Source: Deltaproteobacteria bacterium (lineage in GTDB: Bacteria; JAEEML01). Taken from it: a DNA stretch of 27,950 nucleotides. The notes beneath the pieces were generated by a model. The model saw only the letters and a program-made list of their open reading frames with translations, had not been told where the DNA came from and did no database searches. Location: the NCBI GenBank assembly GCA_016283195.1, contig JAEEML010000125.1:1-27950 (forward strand). Direction: 5' to 3'. Made by a program: the position numbers and the translations under genes. Position 1 is the stretch's first letter. The number at the start of each line of letters is the position of its first letter. Shown here in pieces: positions 24,417-27,950 of the stretch.

Positions 24417-25418
24417 GTGCCCAACCAAATATTCTGTCGTCGAATTAAATTTTTTAGCCTCGCACTTGCTGTTTTCACCTGTGGGGCCGGCTGTGAATCC
24501 AAAGAAATTGCCGCTCGCAACGAAATCGCCCGCGAACGCATTTGGAAGGGCGAAAAATCGCATGTGGTGCGCTACCCATGGCAGGAAAAACTGGAAGCCG
24601 ATACTCTTAACAATAATCCTAAGCAGCTAAAGCGCGTGCTCTCCATGAGTATCGAAGAGCTGGCTCACCGCCTGCCCTCTTTTTCCGCTAGTGCCGACTT
24701 AAATATGCTCTTTAACCGCGCCACCCGCCGCTATACTCAGGAGTCGCAAATGACTCTTAAAGTCGATAGCAGCGCAAATTTCCACTTTATGCAAGGCAGC
24801 GGCTTTGACGGCCAAAAATTCCGCGATGATGTGGAATATATTTTAAAAGACGATACTCTTTATGTGCGTTATGTAAATGGGCCTTTTCGCCTTAAAGAAG
24901 CCTTAAATCAACCGGTTGATAATCTGCGTGAACTATATGCCAAATCTATATGGGAGAGCTTTGAACCTTGGCTTAAATTTCTAAAACTGGCCGCGCCGGA
25001 GCTCATAACCGCAAGCGGGCGCACAGCTTATCGTTATAATATTTCCTTGCAAATTCCCGAAAATGCGGCCAAACCGCTAGTCGATGACAGCAATACCGAT
25101 TTAGCTTCCTGGCACGAAAAATCTTGGCCAACAGATATTAAAGGCTTTATTACCATTGACAGCGAAACTGCCGCCCTACTGGCCGCTACACTGGAAATAA
25201 AGGCCGATATTATGGATAAAAAGCCGCAGCCCACCATCATGCAATATGCCATGCATCATAAGCTGACAGATATTCTAAAAACCTCTGCCATAGAAGCACC
25301 GGAAAAAGCCATAGAAGAATACACTATTATTAAAAATTTCCGTGGTGGCAAATACCGCCGCCAGGACGAAATGCCTGAAAAGGATGAAAACAGTCCAAAG
25401 CGAGATAACGATGATTGA
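24417..25418 (+). CDS. Unrecognised lipoprotein
   Basis: A 333-residue exported protein. It starts with GTG at 24417, with AGGAGGG 7 bases upstream. A basic n-region (CRRIKFF) and a hydrophobic core (SLALAVFTCGAGC) form a lipoprotein-type signal peptide, with Cys26 the likely modified residue; the lipobox GAGC is not ideal. The mature part alternates charged and aromatic residues (SQMTLKVDSSANFHFMQGSG, DDTLYVRYVNGPFRLKEAL, and later IKGFITIDSETAALLAATLE), suggesting a beta-rich lipid- or ligand-carrier-like fold, though I cannot name a family. The C-terminal 30 residues are charged and probably disordered (EMPEKDENSPKRDNDD). The end overlaps the rsfS start by 8 bases, so the genes are translationally linked although the functions look unrelated. 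Confidence 0.7.
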   Translation: MPNQIFCRRIKFFSLALAVFTCGAGCESKEIAARNEIARERIWKGEKSHVVRYPWQEKLEADTLNNNPKQLKRVLSMSIEELAHRLPSFSASADLNMLFNRATRRYTQESQMTLKVDSSANFHFMQGSGFDGQKFRDDVEYILKDDTLYVRYVNGPFRLKEALNQPVDNLRELYAKSIWESFEPWLKFLKLAAPELITASGRTAYRYNISLQIPENAAKPLVDDSNTDLASWHEKSWPTDIKGFITIDSETAALLAATLEIKADIMDKKPQPTIMQYAMHHKLTDILKTSAIEAPEKAIEEYTIIKNFRGGKYRRQDEMPEKDENSPKRDNDD

Positions 25419-25854
25419 AGAAGAAAAAAAAGTTGCAAGCGCTGAGGAGCCAGTAAAAAGGCGGCGCCCAAAAAAGAAAAAAGTAGTTTCCGCCATAAGT
25501 AGCCTGGATATGGCCATTAAAGCTGCCGGCCTGGCCGAAGAAAAGCTCGGTGACGATATTTTGCTGCTGGATGTGGCCGAAATTACCAGTTACACCAGCT
25601 ATGTATTGCTGATAAGTGCCAAAAACAGCCGCCTAGCTGCTAGCCTTAGCAACTATCTGGAGGATCTTTTTGCCACTGAATTCGGGCAAAGGCCACTGAG
25701 CCGCGAGGGGCTCCCAGGTACCGGTTGGATGCTCCTGGATTTTGGTGATATTATCATTCATGTTTTTACCCCGGAAGAGCGGGCGCGTTATGATCTGGAA
25801 GGTTTTTGGCCAGATGCCAAACGCATAACCACCCACACTACTGCTACAAAATAA
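25411..25854 (+). CDS. rsfS: Ribosome silencing factor RsfS
   Basis: RsfS binds ribosomal protein uL14 and blocks joining of the 30S and 50S subunits when nutrients fall. The product is 147 residues from ATG 25411, overlapping the lipoprotein stop. Residues 1-25 are a basic extension (EEPVKRRRPKKKKV) beyond the usual domain. The core has the family pattern LDVAEITSYTSYVLLISAKNS, the EGLPGTGWMLLDFGDIIIHVF block and ERARYDLEGFWPDAKR, which matches the WVLLDFGDVVVHxF...R.fYdLErLW signature. It is followed 3 bases later by rlmH, the commonly conserved neighbour. In-frame GTG codons upstream (25342) lie inside the lipoprotein gene and are less likely starts. Confidence 0.92.
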   Translation: MIEEEKKVASAEEPVKRRRPKKKKVVSAISSLDMAIKAAGLAEEKLGDDILLLDVAEITSYTSYVLLISAKNSRLAASLSNYLEDLFATEFGQRPLSREGLPGTGWMLLDFGDIIIHVFTPEERARYDLEGFWPDAKRITTHTTATK

Positions 25855-25857
25855 TCT

Positions 25858-26307
25858 ATGGCCCGCTACCATATCGTAAGTGTGCTGAAAAGAGCCAAAA
25901 ACGACCCGCTACTACTAGCCGCCGATGATTATATAAAGAGGCTGAATCACTATCGCCAGAGCCAGTTTCATGTGGTAAAACCATCTAATATTAAAGATGA
26001 AGAAGAAAATATTTTAGCTATTCTTCCGCCCAAGGGGCTTTTGGTGGCGCTCGATGAACGGGGCCAGGAGCTCACCTCTTTAGCTTTAAGCCAAAAGTGC
26101 GCGCAGTGGGAACTTAGCGGCTATAATGATTTAACTTTTGTCATCGGCGGGGCTTTTGGCCTGGGTAAAGAAATAATCGCCAAAGCGCATTTTACTTGGT
26201 CGCTCGGCAAGTTGACTCTGCCCCACCGCCTGGCGCTCGTTACTTTAAGCGAGCAGCTCTATAGAGCACAAACTATTTTGCGTAACGAGCCCTATCATCA
26301 CGAATAG
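25858..26307 (+). CDS. rlmH: 23S rRNA pseudouridine-1915 N3-methyltransferase RlmH
   Basis: RlmH is a SPOUT-family enzyme that methylates pseudouridine 1915 in helix 69 of 23S rRNA using S-adenosylmethionine, acting on the 70S ribosome. At 149 residues it has normal length. Motifs seen: LLVALDERGQELTSLALSQK, the knotted cofactor site LTFVIGGAFGLGKEI, and the C-terminal signature LTLPHRLALVTLSEQLYRAQ followed by ILRNEPYHHE. The start follows the rsfS stop by 3 bases with no clear ribosome site, so it is probably translated by coupling. It is convergent with the thioredoxin-fold gene at 26335. Confidence 0.95.
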   Translation: MARYHIVSVLKRAKNDPLLLAADDYIKRLNHYRQSQFHVVKPSNIKDEEENILAILPPKGLLVALDERGQELTSLALSQKCAQWELSGYNDLTFVIGGAFGLGKEIIAKAHFTWSLGKLTLPHRLALVTLSEQLYRAQTILRNEPYHHE

Positions 26308-26334
26308 CGAATTTAAGGCGGCCAGTGCGGAAAT

Positions 26335-27051
26335 TTATTTATTTTTTAAAATTTCTTCCAGAGCCGGTGGCAGAGCGGCATCGAGCGGCAAGCCCAGATT
26401 CTTGCGAATCATCGCATTGAGTTCGCGGCCGGCAGGCTGATTAAAATCATTTTGCATTTTAAATATCTTGCCATCGGCCCCAATAAGGGTAACTTTCGGC
26501 ATATCATCCACTTTATAGCGGCTCTTGGCAATGCCATGCCTATCCCAAAGCAGCGGGAAAGCATATTTTTTCTTTTCGGCTAAACTAGTAAATACCGCCA
26601 CTTTAGTGAGGTCTTTATCAGCTAAAATAATTAGGAGCTCAAAACCTTTTTCATGATAGCTCGCATAAAGAGCCGTTAAAAGTTTTAAACTTTTAAGGGT
26701 ATCCGAATTTTTTACGGGCCCCTTGGGGGCAGCCGGCTGAGCATCACTTACAGCATCTTGTGTATTTTCGCCGCTGGCCGCCTCCGGGGCAGTTAGTAGC
26801 TCAAATTCTTTAAAAGTTTGCGGATCACTGGCACTCAAAAAAGCTATGGCGAGAACTTTAAAAGCGCCCTCTTTATCCAAATAAGATTCATAAAGAGAGA
26901 GAGTTTGATTGGCTTTCTTACCAGCAAATTGCAATGTAAAATCAGGAGCTTTTACTCCTTCTGCCGCTGTCTCTGCCGCTCTGAGCTGAGACGCTACATA
27001 AAAGGAGACTAATTCCAGCAAGAGAAAAGTTAGAAGAAATTTTTTGCGCAT
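26335..27051 (-). CDS. Exported thioredoxin-fold (TlpA/AhpC-like) protein lacking CxxC
   Basis: A 238-residue protein with an N-terminal signal/anchor (KKFLLTFLLLELVSFYVAS). From about residue 34 it follows the peroxiredoxin/TlpA plan: VKAPDFTLQFAGKK, SLYESYLDKEGAFKVLAIAF, GFELLIILADKD, FPLLWDRHGIAKSRYKV and the cis-Pro loop MPKVTLIGADGKIF. At the position where CxxC should follow the first beta strand the sequence is FLSASDPQTFKEFE, with no Cys anywhere in the mature chain, so it cannot do disulfide chemistry. An Ala/Pro/Gly-rich insert lies at about 89-112. GGAG is 9 bases before the ATG. It may be a structural or chaperone-like derivative. Confidence 0.7.
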   Translation of the reverse strand: MRKKFLLTFLLLELVSFYVASQLRAAETAAEGVKAPDFTLQFAGKKANQTLSLYESYLDKEGAFKVLAIAFLSASDPQTFKEFELLTAPEAASGENTQDAVSDAQPAAPKGPVKNSDTLKSLKLLTALYASYHEKGFELLIILADKDLTKVAVFTSLAEKKKYAFPLLWDRHGIAKSRYKVDDMPKVTLIGADGKIFKMQNDFNQPAGRELNAMIRKNLGLPLDAALPPALEEILKNK

Positions 27052-27207
27052 TTATAAACACTCCGCCCCAAAAAACAGTACAAATAAAGCGCCTTAGAAA
27101 GAACTTGTCAACTGTGGAAGGTGGTTTTCCCGCCAATAAACTATTGCTTTTACGCCCCAAAGTGGCCATCATGCCTAGCGGCTATTTAGCCCTTTGGGAG
27201 GCCTATT

Positions 27208-27950
27208 TTGAGTAGCGATACACCAAAAACCACCAGCAGCTGGCAGCGCGTGCGCCACATCACCGCTGTTATTGCCAAACACGGATTACACCAGGTTTTA
27301 GAGAAAGCCGGCGGGAAAAAAAGTAGCGGCGAGGAGGTGACCTTCGGCCAGAGAGAAAAGCTCTCCACCTCTTATGCCGAGCGTTTTCGCCTGCTTTTGG
27401 AAGACCTTGGCACAACTTTTATAAAATTCGGCCAGATTCTCTCTACTCGCCCCGATTTGCTCTCGCCTGACGTCATCAGCGAGCTCTCCAAATTGCAGGA
27501 CCAATGTCCACCGATGAGTAAGGAAGATACCGAGGCGCAGCTGGCAAAAGCCTATAAGAAGCCGCTGGAGGAGATTTTCAGCGAATTTGACATGACGCCC
27601 ATTGCCTCGGCCTCCATCTCCCAGGTGCATAAAGCCCGCTTAAAAAACGGCGATTTGGTGGCGGTAAAAATTCAGCGCCCGGAGCTTTTAAACGAAGTAC
27701 GGGCCGATATTGATATTCTCTATTATCTCGCCCGCCTTTTGGAAGCCATTGTGGAAGCCAGCGGCTTTACCGCTCCGCGCAGCCTGGTTAAAGAGTTTGA
27801 AGATTCGCTTTTAAAGGAGCTGGATTTTCGCCGCGAAGTGGCCACTATAAAGCGCTTTTACGAAAATGCCATCGGCCGCGAAGGGGTGGTGATTCCCCAG
27901 GTTTATGATGACCTCTGCCGCGATGATGTCATTGTGATGGAATTTATTGA
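27208..27950 (+). CDS. ABC1/UbiB-family atypical kinase, N-terminal part
   Basis: The gene runs off the right edge; about 247 residues are visible. The start is TTG at 27208, justified by GGGAGG (27196-27201) exactly 6 bases upstream; no ATG fits. The ABC1/UbiB/ADCK signature is clear: the KxGQ motif in TTFIKFGQILSTRPDLLSP (K73, Q76), the atypical Ala/Ser-rich nucleotide loop SASISQVHKARL, the conserved Lys in VAVKIQRPELL and LDFRREVATIKRF. Bacterial UbiB is an ATPase-like protein needed for ubiquinone synthesis, while other members serve menaquinone or lipid trafficking. The polyprenyl synthase at 1912 would fit a quinone pathway, but it is 24 kb away and the link is inference. Confidence 0.88.
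   Translation, partial: MSSDTPKTTSSWQRVRHITAVIAKHGLHQVLEKAGGKKSSGEEVTFGQREKLSTSYAERFRLLLEDLGTTFIKFGQILSTRPDLLSPDVISELSKLQDQCPPMSKEDTEAQLAKAYKKPLEEIFSEFDMTPIASASISQVHKARLKNGDLVAVKIQRPELLNEVRADIDILYYLARLLEAIVEASGFTAPRSLVKEFEDSLLKELDFRREVATIKRFYENAIGREGVVIPQVYDDLCRDDVIVMEFI

Noticed and set aside
1509-27093. Octamer GGCGCTTT in four intergenic regions (near 1510, 14592, 24326 and 27086)
   Set aside because: The same octamer also occurs inside coding sequence (for example near 2649 and 7945), so it probably reflects composition rather than a shared operator.
1-27950. tRNA genes, rRNA genes or CRISPR arrays
   Set aside because: Gaps between genes were read on both strands; no cloverleaf, rRNA segment or regularly spaced short repeat was seen. 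The only tandem repeat is the coding EGF array.

Overview
The window looks like a moderate-GC member of the Myxococcota or a neighbouring deltaproteobacterial lineage. This is an inference from protein families: a lipoprotein with Myxococcus-type Cys-rich (DUF4215-like) repeats plus EGF-like repeats, an 866-aa lipoprotein ending in a MYXO-CTERM-like tail, a protein resembling the MXAN_5187 C-terminal domain family, and an HU protein with a Lys/Ala-rich tail. Many coding starts have clear AGGAGG-type ribosome binding sites. No rRNA, tRNA or CRISPR array was seen.

Layout. 1-2931: the end of a DUF697-type protein (+), an unrecognised low-GC gene (-), then a zinc-ribbon protein and a long-chain-type polyprenyl diphosphate synthase (+). 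2917-3243: a scar holding the C-terminal remnant of a winged-helix regulator and a 140-bp element with perfect 12-bp terminal inverted repeats (MITE-like). 3285-7649: a giant EGF-repeat lipoprotein (-) with its own promoter. 7727-14426: a tight four-gene minus-strand operon encoding the 866-aa lipoprotein, the MXAN_5187-like protein, a catalytically intact reverse transcriptase and a 693-aa polytopic membrane protein. 14689-16457: a ferritin-like protein and an ATP/ADP-translocase-like (NTT) carrier (+). 16426-17460: an endonuclease/exonuclease/phosphatase lipoprotein (-).

17560-23704 is the most unusual part: one + strand operon, closed by a strong terminator, encoding an NTT-like carrier fused to HEAT repeats, a stand-alone cyclic-nucleotide-binding protein, and three proteins that align by eye with respiratory complex I subunits NuoA, NuoC-D (fused) and NuoH. 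All three have lost the hallmark residues (FDVE in NuoA, GPxHPxxHG in NuoD, the acidic loop in NuoH). It reads as a degenerate complex I heel module tied to a nucleotide carrier and a cyclic-nucleotide sensor. I know of no described system with this composition.

23773-27950: HU (-), an unknown lipoprotein, rsfS and rlmH (+), a thioredoxin-fold protein without its CxxC (-), and the start of a UbiB/ABC1-type kinase (+) that runs off the end.

The two best candidates for an undescribed system are the NTT/HEAT/cNMP/Nuo-like operon and the reverse-transcriptase/membrane-protein operon, which has no adjacent room for a retron RNA or a DGR template repeat.
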